A DNA stretch of 64,000 nt. Origin: Aureimonas sp. AU20 (GTDB lineage Bacteria; Pseudomonadota; Alphaproteobacteria; Rhizobiales; Rhizobiaceae). The notes below the pieces were generated by a model. The model was not told the origin of the DNA and searched no databases. It saw only the letters and a program-made list of their open reading frames with translations. Positions 26,275 to 34,149 of the stretch are shown here, one piece after another. Both the position numbers and the translations under genes were made by a program. Positions within the stretch are counted from its first letter, which is position 1. Every line of letters starts with the position of its first letter. The stretch lies in NCBI RefSeq assembly GCF_001442755.1, contig NZ_CP006368.1, positions 62,001 to 126,000 of the forward strand, written 5' to 3'.

Positions 26275-26946
26275 ATGCCGCTAGCTCGCCGTCGCAGGTA
26301 TCGCAACGGGAAAGTCCAGGCCGTGCTCGACCCCAACAAAGTCCGTCTCATCCTCAAAGAGAATCCGCATTTCAAGGCGGCGACGGCGACGTTCTTATTG
26401 AGCAAGGCGAACAAGGACAGCTATCCCCCCAATCCCTGGATGACGCTCAACGGGCATGAAGGCGACAGCCCGCTGACGCAGCGAAACCTGAGCCGTCGCA
26501 AATGGAAGTCGAGGACCAGTGCGGCCTTCGACGGGGCGGGGACCGTCGGTGCTCATTTCGGGTCCGTCGTCAACACGACGAAGATCGCGAGGCATGGCGT
26601 TGCGCTCGGCTCCACCATCGCCCATGCGGTTCGGCTGGAGGCGATGGCGAAGAGGGTCCAGGACGGTGGCTCGCTTCGGGCCATGCTCGAAGCCCTCATC
26701 GTCATGAAGGGTCTGAAGGGTGTTCATCGCACCGGAAATCTCGCGCTGACCGCCATTCCCGATGTCGGAATGGTGGGAACGGCGGCCGGTCTCGTGCTGA
26801 CGGTCGCTCGAAAGTTGCAGTTGAAGGCAACCGCGATCACCGACCTCGATCTGGCGCTTCGGCTGCACTGGCAGGCCTATCGCGAGTTGAAGCTCCTGGG
26901 CAGGCGGGCGGGCCGGGACCGGCCCTTTCGCTCGTCCACGAATTGA
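26275..26946 (+). CDS. Orphan hypothetical protein, C-terminus probably frameshifted
   Basis: Family not recognised; 223 residues as read. A basic N-terminus (MPLARRRRYRNGKVQ) is followed by helical, Gly/Ala-rich segments (TVGAHFGSVVNTT, HRTGNLALTAIPDVGMVGTAAG) that could be membrane-seeking, then RLHWQAYRELKLLG. The last 13 residues look unnatural. In the frame one base back, from about 26900, coding-like sequence continues (ALSLVHELTTKG, FDFGDLHSFEQNK, GYAVILLKLTQD) and stops at 27068. A one-base deletion or a -1 shift near 26899-26904 would give a protein of about 264 residues. It lies between two paralogous AraC regulators, which suggests regulated expression. Confidence 0.55.
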   Translation: MPLARRRRYRNGKVQAVLDPNKVRLILKENPHFKAATATFLLSKANKDSYPPNPWMTLNGHEGDSPLTQRNLSRRKWKSRTSAAFDGAGTVGAHFGSVVNTTKIARHGVALGSTIAHAVRLEAMAKRVQDGGSLRAMLEALIVMKGLKGVHRTGNLALTAIPDVGMVGTAAGLVLTVARKLQLKATAITDLDLALRLHWQAYRELKLLGRRAGRDRPFRSSTN

Positions 26947-27090
26947 CCACGAAAGGATTGCGGGGGCGCTTCGACTTCGGCGACCTTCACTCCTTCGAGC
27001 AGAACAAGCGGATCATGCTTGAGCCCGCCGGCTATGCCGTGATCCTTCTCAAGCTGACCCAGGACTGAAGCCTCGAGCCCTCCTCGTCTC

Positions 27091-28062
27091 GTGGCGCGCC
27101 ACGCTTCGGGGCCGACCGCCCCGCTGGGCGTGGTCGCGGGACGCGAGGCCGCTCGCCAGATTGCGTCACGGACCCTGAGCATGCCGATCCCACCATCAGA
27201 CCCCGACTACGAAACATGGTGCTTGGGCGAGCTGACAATCTCCGCTGAGACAGGCTCCCATGGTCAGGCCCTGAAGGCGCCGGCCACGCGCAAGCGTCGC
27301 GAGAGCAGCCTCGTCCTTCTGCTTCCGCGAGAGGGCGAAATGAGGGGCGAGGTCGAGGGGCGTCCTGTCGTGGTCGGCGCTGGCGACCTCATCGGGTTCG
27401 ACGCCGCCCGCCCCTTCTGGTCTTCGACCGCCAATTGTCGATGGATCACGATCGAGGCTCCCGTCCGGAGGCTGGTCGATTTCGCGCCCGTCATGTCGGA
27501 TCTTCATGGTCATGTCTTCCGGTCGCCCGGCGCGAAGATCCTTGCCCGGCACATGCCAGCCCTGGTCGAAGGCTTGCCGGAAGCGACCCCGGACGAGGCG
27601 GCTTTCGTCATGCAGGCAACTTTGCTGCTCGTGCGCGCGGCCCTGTGCGAAAGATCGACCCATCGCGGCCCTGAGAAAAAGGGCACGGCCTGCATGATCC
27701 TCAGCCGCGTCGAGCGGTATATCCTCGACAATCTGTCGTCCAACAGGCTCGCCCCGGACAGCATCGCGAGGAGTCTCGAGATTTCGCGAGCCACGCTCTA
27801 CAGGGCTTTTCGAGAGCATGGCGGGATCGTCGCGTTCATCACCGAGCGCAGGCTCGACGCGGCCGAGACGATCCTTCTTCATCCGGAAGAGCACCGGTCC
27901 ATCGGCGAGATCGCCGAGAACCTGGGCTTCGACAGCGCCGCGCGTTTTTCGAAGGTCTTCCACCGCCGGTTTGGTTGCGCCCCTCGCGATGCCAGGCGGT
28001 TCAGGTCCGTGCGAGGCTCGTCGTCCCGCGGAAGCCCGTCCCAGCTCGGTAACCTCCCTTGA
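27091..28062 (+). CDS. AraC-family transcriptional regulator (paralogue B)
   Basis: Regulator of up to 323 residues, homologous along its length to the regulator at 24984. The C-terminal HTH pair is LAPDSIARSLEISRATLYRAF and EEHRSIGEIAENLGFDSAARFSKVFHRRFGC. The start is uncertain: GTG 27091 keeps the N-terminal sensor region comparable with the paralogue, while ATG 27181 gives 293 residues. The gene follows the orphan gene region by about 22 bp after its second frame ends and may be cotranscribed with it. It is convergent with a third AraC gene. Confidence 0.85.
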   Translation: MARHASGPTAPLGVVAGREAARQIASRTLSMPIPPSDPDYETWCLGELTISAETGSHGQALKAPATRKRRESSLVLLLPREGEMRGEVEGRPVVVGAGDLIGFDAARPFWSSTANCRWITIEAPVRRLVDFAPVMSDLHGHVFRSPGAKILARHMPALVEGLPEATPDEAAFVMQATLLLVRAALCERSTHRGPEKKGTACMILSRVERYILDNLSSNRLAPDSIARSLEISRATLYRAFREHGGIVAFITERRLDAAETILLHPEEHRSIGEIAENLGFDSAARFSKVFHRRFGCAPRDARRFRSVRGSSSRGSPSQLGNLP

Positions 28063-28076
28063 GGCGCCGATCCCGG

Positions 28077-29084
28077 CTAGGGCCTGTCCATTCGAAGCGG
28101 AGGCGCTTGGCCCTTGGACGCGTTCCGCCATTCACGCGGGCTGCAACCGTAGGTCTCCCGGAAGGCGCGGCTGAACGTGTCGTTTCTGGTGTATCCGACG
28201 CTGTGGGCGATTTCCGAGATCAGTCGTTTGTCCCGCGGGTCGTGCAACGCCGCAGCGGCCTTGCGCAGGCGCAGGCGGGTCAGGGCCGACGTGATGCCGC
28301 TCGGATCGTCGAAGGCCCGGTACAAGGTGGCGCGCGAGACGCGCGCCAGCGTCGCGATCCGATCGATGTCGAGTTCCGGTTCGCGGAAGCGCTGCTCGAG
28401 GATCCAGCGGATCTCCGTCTTGAGCCGCCTTTGCGCCGCGTCCTCCGAAAGGACGCAAGGCGCCGAGGTTCCAACGCACGACAGGAACGTGCCGATCAGC
28501 CGCTCCGCCACAAGGGGGCCGTCGGCCTCCTCGAGCGCCGGCAACTCGCCCAGGTCGGACAGAACCTGCCGCACGAGCGGTTGCGCGTCGTGCCCCGACA
28601 GGACCAAGCCGTGAAGCGTTTCGACGCGCGGAACCAGGCGCGCCATCGCTTTCCGCTCCAGAGTCAAGGTGATGCAACGCGCGTTGGTCGAGGACTGGAC
28701 GAACGCCATGCTCATGTCACCGATCAGGATGCTGCTCGCGGCTCCGCGATAGGCCCCGACCGACGTCACGCCATGATAGCGGCCCTCCAGGGTGATCGCG
28801 ATGCTCACCCTGTCGAACCCGTCGGAACTGGCCATGGAAGAGGTTCGCTCGTAGGTCTGCCCGGTCATGCGGGTGTCGTTGAGAACGAGCGGCCCTAGGT
28901 CGAAGGCACGGGAATGCGAATAGAAGCCGCCGGCAGGGGGCTGGGTCCGCATGAGCTTGGACATGCTCGGCCACGGACGTTCGCGCCACGCGTCGTAACG
29001 CTCCCTGGCCGCGATGCTGCTGGTGGTGAAATCGATGAAACGCATACGGACTGCTGGTGCGGACGCCTCGTTCTCTTGAAGCAC
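28077..29084 (-). CDS. AraC-family transcriptional regulator C
   Basis: Regulator of 335 residues with an AraC-binding-like N-terminus and a C-terminal HTH pair (DIDRIATLARVSRATLYRAF, and LISEIAHSVGYTRNDTFSRAF with YGCSPREWR). It is more distant from the two paralogues upstream. It stands 14 bp from the convergent paralogue B and 118 bp downstream of the possible caspase-fold gene, on the same strand. An alternative start is the Met at MRFIDFTTSS, residue 14. Confidence 0.88.
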   Translation of the reverse strand: MLQENEASAPAVRMRFIDFTTSSIAARERYDAWRERPWPSMSKLMRTQPPAGGFYSHSRAFDLGPLVLNDTRMTGQTYERTSSMASSDGFDRVSIAITLEGRYHGVTSVGAYRGAASSILIGDMSMAFVQSSTNARCITLTLERKAMARLVPRVETLHGLVLSGHDAQPLVRQVLSDLGELPALEEADGPLVAERLIGTFLSCVGTSAPCVLSEDAAQRRLKTEIRWILEQRFREPELDIDRIATLARVSRATLYRAFDDPSGITSALTRLRLRKAAAALHDPRDKRLISEIAHSVGYTRNDTFSRAFRETYGCSPREWRNASKGQAPPLRMDRP

Positions 29085-29202
29085 GAGACGCCGGTCGATG
29101 AAACGATTCTTGGCGGCGGCCTCGCAGCGCGCACGCCCGCCCGAGCCCGCGCGGAATTGCCCTATGGTGACCAGCCCTCAACGCTGGCCCCAGCGGCTCC
29201 CC

Positions 29203-29967
29203 TCAATACCAGACCTTTCGGTTGGCATTGTCCATCGTTCGGGTGGCCCCGGCCTGTTCGCTCAGAGCCCTTCGATCGCTGCGCGGACGGGTCTCCACGG
29301 GCGCTGGGGCGTTCAGGCTGTTGGTCTGCCCCAGGAGACCATCCCCCACCCAGCCTTTCCCGGTCCCGCTCTGCCTGACGTTGACATCCGGGATGACGAT
29401 CGAACGGCCTTCGCCGACGAAGCCGACCGACCCCGTATAGCCGGTGACCGTCAGGCGATTGAAGCCCTTGGCTTTCAACGCCGAGCAGAGTTGGCCCGCG
29501 AAAGGCGCGTCCGAGGCTTTCCGGTTCAAGTTGTGGGTGGCCTTGCCGTCGTTCCAGGCGGTGGAGGCGCCGACATAGCCGCCCCAACAGACCAGCAGGC
29601 GGAGATCCTTGAAGCTTTTCGACAGCTTGTGCTTCACGAGTTCGCTCGCCAGTTCGGCTGCGGTCTTCCGGGCCGTTTTCTGTCCGAACAGCCCTTTCAC
29701 GGTCCCGGCGATGACGGAGCCGCTCTTGTAGCTTCCATGGGCGAGAATGTAGAGAATGTCGTCCTGCGCGATCGTGCCGAGATCGGGTTTCTGGTGCGAC
29801 AGGAAAACGGTGCCGACGCCTCCGAAGTGCTCGGCGCCATGTTTCAATTCCTTGTCTTCGAACGGGACATAGATATGGAACAAGCACGCACCTTCATTGC
29901 TCGTCGCTGACGGAACCGCCGAGGGCTCGACCTTGGAGCCCGCCGGACACGCATACCCTATCCTCAT
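29203..29967 (-). CDS. Hypothetical protein with a possible caspase-type (clan CD) fold
   Basis: Protein of 254 residues with no firm family. A hydrophobic strand ending in His-Gly (DILYILAHGSYKSG, His77) and a second strand ending in Cys (LRLLVCWGGYVG, Cys127) are spaced as in caspase-like peptidases such as CHAT and C80, followed by a third strand (LTVTGYTGSVGF). This suggests a His-Cys dyad, but the match is only by motif and spacing. The last 50 residues are polar and low-complexity. The start overlaps the stop of a small ORF upstream in ATGA, and the araC-type regulator C gene follows. It could be a toxin or effector-like protein; this is inference. Confidence 0.6.
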   Translation of the reverse strand: MRIGYACPAGSKVEPSAVPSATSNEGACLFHIYVPFEDKELKHGAEHFGGVGTVFLSHQKPDLGTIAQDDILYILAHGSYKSGSVIAGTVKGLFGQKTARKTAAELASELVKHKLSKSFKDLRLLVCWGGYVGASTAWNDGKATHNLNRKASDAPFAGQLCSALKAKGFNRLTVTGYTGSVGFVGEGRSIVIPDVNVRQSGTGKGWVGDGLLGQTNSLNAPAPVETRPRSDRRALSEQAGATRTMDNANRKVWY

Positions 29968-30203
29968 CGGACCCCTTCGACGCCTCGAAAGACTTTGCAG
30001 CGTGTCTCAAGCGCGCATCCCTCGATCCGATTGAGCGTCTTTGTGGTGGGATCGAGGAGACGGCTGACCAACGCGGGGCGCATTTGCCTCTGCGTCTCAC
30101 AATCGGTTGTTTCATCCTCAAGAACATCCGAAAGCCTTGCGGCCTCTTGTCTTGGCACCCGGCCTTCCTGTTCATCCGTCTCAACGGAAGCAGGGATTCT
30201 CAC
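29964..30203 (-). CDS. Small ORF translationally coupled to the caspase-fold gene
   Basis: A 79-residue open frame beginning MRIPASVETDEQEGR and ending in CALETRCKVFRGVEGVR. Its TGA overlaps the ATG of the next gene (ATGA at 29964-29967), the same coupling used by real operons in this window. The C-terminal half (QMRPALVSRLLDPTTKTLNR) has natural composition. No family recognised. It may be a partner or immunity-like protein; the evidence is the coupling and little else. Confidence 0.4.
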   Translation of the reverse strand: MRIPASVETDEQEGRVPRQEAARLSDVLEDETTDCETQRQMRPALVSRLLDPTTKTLNRIEGCALETRCKVFRGVEGVR

Positions 30204-30582
30204 ATGGACGCCGTCGTTGAGGAACTCGGTACGGCCGATGGCGGATCGCTTAAAAGGTGGCGCCCCGGCCAGCCGCCAGGGCGTATGGGGTTTGCCGGGC
30301 TGACTCCGATGCGACCGGCCTTCGGCTTCACAGATGCCGACCGCTGATGTGCTCCGGCGAGTTCGTTGGCTTGTTCGGCGGCCGTTAGGGGCGCACGGAA
30401 GAAGCCTTCCTGATGGTTTCTTACGCGATCCGGCCCGACCGCTGGCCGAGGTCGGTCATTCCCTGTCCGGATCATGGCTGACATGCGTGCTTGGAGCGTC
30501 GAACGGCTGGTTGATCGGTAAGGATGCAAGTCAACGCAAAGGCAAAGCCTTACTCCACACTCGTATCTGAAAGGATCGGCCA
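30204..30582. other. Intergenic region, no gene supported
   Basis: About 380 bp between the small ORF and the orphan gene at 30583. Overlapping short frames on both strands lack ribosome-binding sites and recognisable products. It should contain two divergent promoters. Base composition shifts toward AT at its right end. Confidence 0.45.
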
Positions 30583-31212
30583 ATGCCTGCTCACATTTCT
30601 TTCAACGATAAAGTTAAAGCCCTCGGCTATTCCGTTGCCTTCACGGCGATCGGCGTAAAAGGTGGCATTCGTTGGCGGGTCGCGAAGTTGACAGGGAAAA
30701 AGGACGGATTCAAACCATCCAATATCGAGAATATGTTTCATAATCGCGGACCCCTTTCACCTGGATCGATCATGGGACACATGAGCGATCAAGAGCAGCG
30801 CGCCCGTGAAACGGATGTTTGTACCTACAAGGACTATCGGGACCATCTCGCCAAGTTTGCGCCCACCAGGACCACCGGACCCGTCGCGGGCGGGCATCGG
30901 CAGAAGGCCATCCCGGTCGCCAGCGACGAATGGGATTTGTACCTCGCCCCCGACACGGCGTTCGATCTGACGATGCAGGCCATTTTCAAGGAGAACGATG
31001 GCCGGGTCTTGGGTACCAAAACGCAAGATGTCGACATTTCCGAGCGCAAGGGCTTCTTCCGAAAAAAGGAGGTCGTGCAGGTCACGGCCCCCTATTCCGC
31101 TAGCGAGGCGGTCGTCACCTTCATCAGCAGCGCAAAAGGTGTGATCGACATCAAGCGCATCGAACTGAATGCGGCTGGGCAGGAAATTATTGCCTGGTCT
31201 CGGAGCAAGTAG
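30583..31212 (+). CDS. Orphan hypothetical protein, AT-richer than its surroundings
   Basis: Function not recognised; 209 residues. The ATG at 30583 is preceded by AAGGATCGGCCA, giving a good AGGA ribosome-binding site. The N-terminal third is basic; the middle has a charged segment (SDEWDLYLAPDTAFDL); the C-terminal third alternates beta-like strands (VVQVTAPYSASEAVVTFIS and GVIDIKRIELN). Bases 30601-30660 hold 29 G+C of 60, well below the very GC-rich genes around it, which suggests acquisition from outside. It stands alone after the AraC-regulator island. Confidence 0.65.
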   Translation: MPAHISFNDKVKALGYSVAFTAIGVKGGIRWRVAKLTGKKDGFKPSNIENMFHNRGPLSPGSIMGHMSDQEQRARETDVCTYKDYRDHLAKFAPTRTTGPVAGGHRQKAIPVASDEWDLYLAPDTAFDLTMQAIFKENDGRVLGTKTQDVDISERKGFFRKKEVVQVTAPYSASEAVVTFISSAKGVIDIKRIELNAAGQEIIAWSRSK

Positions 31213-31677
31213 GCTGTCAACGCGGCGATCCACCCTCGGCGTCAATGGGTGCTGTCAGGAGTGATCAACGAGACCTCCAGGCGACGGATGGCCTAGGAAT
31301 TCCGGGGCAGGGGCGAGGAACGAGGCTCAAGCGATGCGAGGGAGGGAAGGGCCAGGCACTGGCGGCGGCAGCCACGGCGAAAAAAGCGATGCACCCGACA
31401 CGAGGAGGTGTCGTCAGGTGCTCTTAAGCACGCTGGGTAGGGAAACATCCACCGGGCAGGGGGTAAGGTTCACTGAACAACGGGAGAGTGGAAGGCCAGA
31501 CGCGGTGCCGCCGCGTTGCGCCGGTTCGCCGCAACCCGCCAGGCCGCCTGGACCGTCGCCTCTGCCGCGCGGGAATCTGGGCATTCCGGCCCGGGGCGTT
31601 GCGAGTGGGCGTTCGGCTTCCGGTCTTCCCTCGTCCCAGGTCGCGGTGCCGGCCGGCTTATCAGGAACGACCCTAGA
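31213..31677. other. Intergenic region with two stem-loops, no gene supported
   Basis: 465 bp between the orphan gene and the MFS fusion. CGACAC/GTGTCG (31397-31414, 6-nt loop) and GTGCT/AGCAC (31419-31432, 4-nt loop) form adjacent hairpins after an A-rich run at 31379-31386. They could mark the 3' end of the orphan transcript, a leader, or a small RNA. The open frames here have no recognisable product. Confidence 0.4.
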
Positions 31678-34149
31678 ATGCAGACCACCGCGCTGAACCC
31701 GACCTCGCCCCGCAGCCCGCTGCGTTGGACCATCCGCCTTCGCTTCGGCCTGGCAGCGCTGACGGTGCTCGTCCTGGCGCAGCTGCTCTCGGGCGTTCTG
31801 ACGGTCTCCGCCATTCGCAAGACCGCTTTCGACGGAACCGTGACGGCCGTGCGCATCGTCGGGCACGACTGGTCCTTCCGCATCCAGAACTCGCTGCGTT
31901 TCGGCAAGCCGATCACGCAGATGTTCGGCCTGCCGGAAATTCTGGCCGGCATTCGCTCCGACCTGCCGTTTCTATCCGGCGCGCTGGTCACGCTGCCGGA
32001 CGGCTCGATCGTGGAAGGTAATCCCGCCGCGGGCCTGCCGCGAGACCTCGGCGCTCTCGTGGCGGAACGGTTGGCCGCCGCCCCATCGGCGGGCCAAGGC
32101 CGGGCGCTAGGGCAGGCCAAGCTCGGCGATACGCATGTCTTCGTGCTGCCCGTATCCGGCGCCGGCGGCAGCCTTGCGGGCGCGCTGGTGATGCTGGTGC
32201 CAGCCGAGGCGATCTCGCAGGCGACGGCCGGACCGGTTTCGGACGCCGTCGCCTCGCTCGCCATCACAACGCTGCTCGGCACGCTCGCCGTGTTTCTGGC
32301 CGCTTTCGTGCTGCCCATCGGCGCGGACGGAACGGTGGGGCGCTGGAAGCTGCTCCTCGTTCCGGGTCTCGTTCTCGTGCTGGTGCAGGGCGGCTCCTCC
32401 TGGCGCAACATCGTGACCTTTCGCGACACCTATGTTCAGGCCGCGACGGAAAACGTGCAGCGCTCGGTGGATCGGTTCGGCACCGATCTCCAGCGTCTGG
32501 TCGACAAGGGCGTCAAGCTCGACCGCCTGTCCGACTACGGCTCGCCCTTCGCACGCATGGCCAGCGATATTCCCGAGCTCGCCTCCGTGCGGCTGGAGGA
32601 CATGTCGGGGCGCGACATCGCCGCGTTGGACGCCACGCGCGAGCCCACCGCTCATCGCGCGCCCATCACCTACGAGATCCGTTCCGCCGACGGGACCCGC
32701 CCGGCGGCCCGCCTGAGCGCGAGCCTGTCCGACACGGCGATCGGCGAGGGCGTGTGGCATCGCGCGCTCGACGCCGGCACCGTGCTCCTGACCTCGGCCC
32801 TCTTCGGCTTCGAGCTGCTGGTCCTGTTCGGCATCCTGATGCGCCGGCTCGCTGTACGCGCGGAGGAGGGGGCGGCGGTGGACCGGGACGGGCATCATCT
32901 CCTGGCGCGCCCGGCCTCTTTCCTTCTCGTCTTCGGCTGGGCGCTACCGTTGTCCTTCGTGCCGTTGCAGATGGGCGCGCTCGCCAGCGAGCCCTTGTTC
33001 GGCCTGTCGCGGGCGGTGACGCTGGCCTTGCCGATCTCCGCCGAGATGGGGTGCGCCCTGGTCACCGCGCTGATCGCCGGCATCCTGACGGACCGTCGCG
33101 GCTGGCACGTGCCCTTCGTGCTCGGTGGCCTCGTCTGCGCCGCCGGGGCGCTGGCGGGAACGCTCGCCACGGGACCGATCACCTATATCCTGGCGCGTGC
33201 CGTGGTCGGGCTCGGATATGGCCTGGCCTGGATGGGCATCCAGGGCTACGTCTTCTCCTGGTCCAGCCCGCGCACGCGCACCCAGGCCGTCGCCAATCTG
33301 GTCGCGGGCATCTTCGCCGGGCAGATCTGCGGCAACGTGACAGGCGCCATGCTGGCCGACCAGATCGGCTTCTCCTCCGTCTTCACCATCGCGGCCGTTC
33401 TCGGGCTGGCGCCGATCCTCTTCGCATTCGGTTTCATGCGCCCTTATTTCGGTCGGCCGGCAAGCGGGCCAAACGCGGCGGCGGCGGCCCCTGCGCCTTT
33501 GCCGCTTGCACCGGCGGCGGGCTCCGCGCTCGGCGGCCTGCTGAAAGATCGCAACTTCGTCGCGTTGCTTCTGCTCAGCGTCGTGCCGTTTTCCATCGCG
33601 CAGGTCGGCCTGCTCTACTACACGCTGCCCGTCTACCTGTCGCAGCAGGGGATCGAGCAGGGCAATATCGGCCGTATCATGATGATCTACGGCCTGTCCG
33701 TGATCTACATCGCGCCGCTGCTCGGCCGCTGGGTCGACCGGCACATGCGCAAGAAGCCCTTCATCGTCATGGGCGGCCTGCTAGGCGGCCTCGGCCTCGC
33801 GTTCACCTATCTCGACATCGGTCTGGCCGCGCTCGTGGGCTCGGTCTTTCTTCTGGGCTTGGCCAGCAGCCTCGGCGGTCCGGCGCAGACGAGCTTCGCC
33901 CTGCATCTGCCGAGCGTGCAGCGCTTGGGCACGGGGCGGGCCATGGGTATCCAGCGCGCCGCCGACAAGCTCGGCCAGATGATCGGCCCGCTCGCCGTGG
34001 GCGCGCTCTTCACGTTCCTCGGAACGCGCGACGGTCTGGCGGTGACCGGCATCTACTATCTCGGCTCCACGCTTCTCTTCTTCCTGATCGCGCGGGATCA
34101 TGCGTCCGGTGCGTCGTTACTGCGAAAGGGCGCTGCCGGCCATGGCTAA
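31678..34149 (+). CDS. MFS transporter fused to an N-terminal sensor-like membrane module
   Basis: Protein of 823 residues. One helix at about residues 22-45 is followed by a roughly 130-residue soluble loop, then two hydrophobic stretches, a second soluble region at about 245-360 (ending in SLSDTAIGEGVWHRALDAG), another helix, and a complete 12-helix major facilitator domain from about residue 410. MFS features include GRWVDRHMRKKPF. The N-terminal half looks like a periplasmic sensor as found in chemoreceptors and histidine kinases, which is unusual in a transporter. The ATG at 31678-31680 is chosen because the first helix follows within 25 residues. The stop overlaps the next gene by 8 bp, so they form an operon. 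Confidence 0.8.
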   Translation: MQTTALNPTSPRSPLRWTIRLRFGLAALTVLVLAQLLSGVLTVSAIRKTAFDGTVTAVRIVGHDWSFRIQNSLRFGKPITQMFGLPEILAGIRSDLPFLSGALVTLPDGSIVEGNPAAGLPRDLGALVAERLAAAPSAGQGRALGQAKLGDTHVFVLPVSGAGGSLAGALVMLVPAEAISQATAGPVSDAVASLAITTLLGTLAVFLAAFVLPIGADGTVGRWKLLLVPGLVLVLVQGGSSWRNIVTFRDTYVQAATENVQRSVDRFGTDLQRLVDKGVKLDRLSDYGSPFARMASDIPELASVRLEDMSGRDIAALDATREPTAHRAPITYEIRSADGTRPAARLSASLSDTAIGEGVWHRALDAGTVLLTSALFGFELLVLFGILMRRLAVRAEEGAAVDRDGHHLLARPASFLLVFGWALPLSFVPLQMGALASEPLFGLSRAVTLALPISAEMGCALVTALIAGILTDRRGWHVPFVLGGLVCAAGALAGTLATGPITYILARAVVGLGYGLAWMGIQGYVFSWSSPRTRTQAVANLVAGIFAGQICGNVTGAMLADQIGFSSVFTIAAVLGLAPILFAFGFMRPYFGRPASGPNAAAAAPAPLPLAPAAGSALGGLLKDRNFVALLLLSVVPFSIAQVGLLYYTLPVYLSQQGIEQGNIGRIMMIYGLSVIYIAPLLGRWVDRHMRKKPFIVMGGLLGGLGLAFTYLDIGLAALVGSVFLLGLASSLGGPAQTSFALHLPSVQRLGTGRAMGIQRAADKLGQMIGPLAVGALFTFLGTRDGLAVTGIYYLGSTLLFFLIARDHASGASLLRKGAAGHG

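Noticed and set aside
30084..30347. 87-codon plus-strand frame in the AraC island
   Set aside because: No ribosome-binding site, no family and overlap with the better supported coupled small ORF on the other strand.
31245..31427. 60-codon frame before the MFS fusion
   Set aside because: Low-complexity translation without ribosome-binding site; the region is better described as intergenic.
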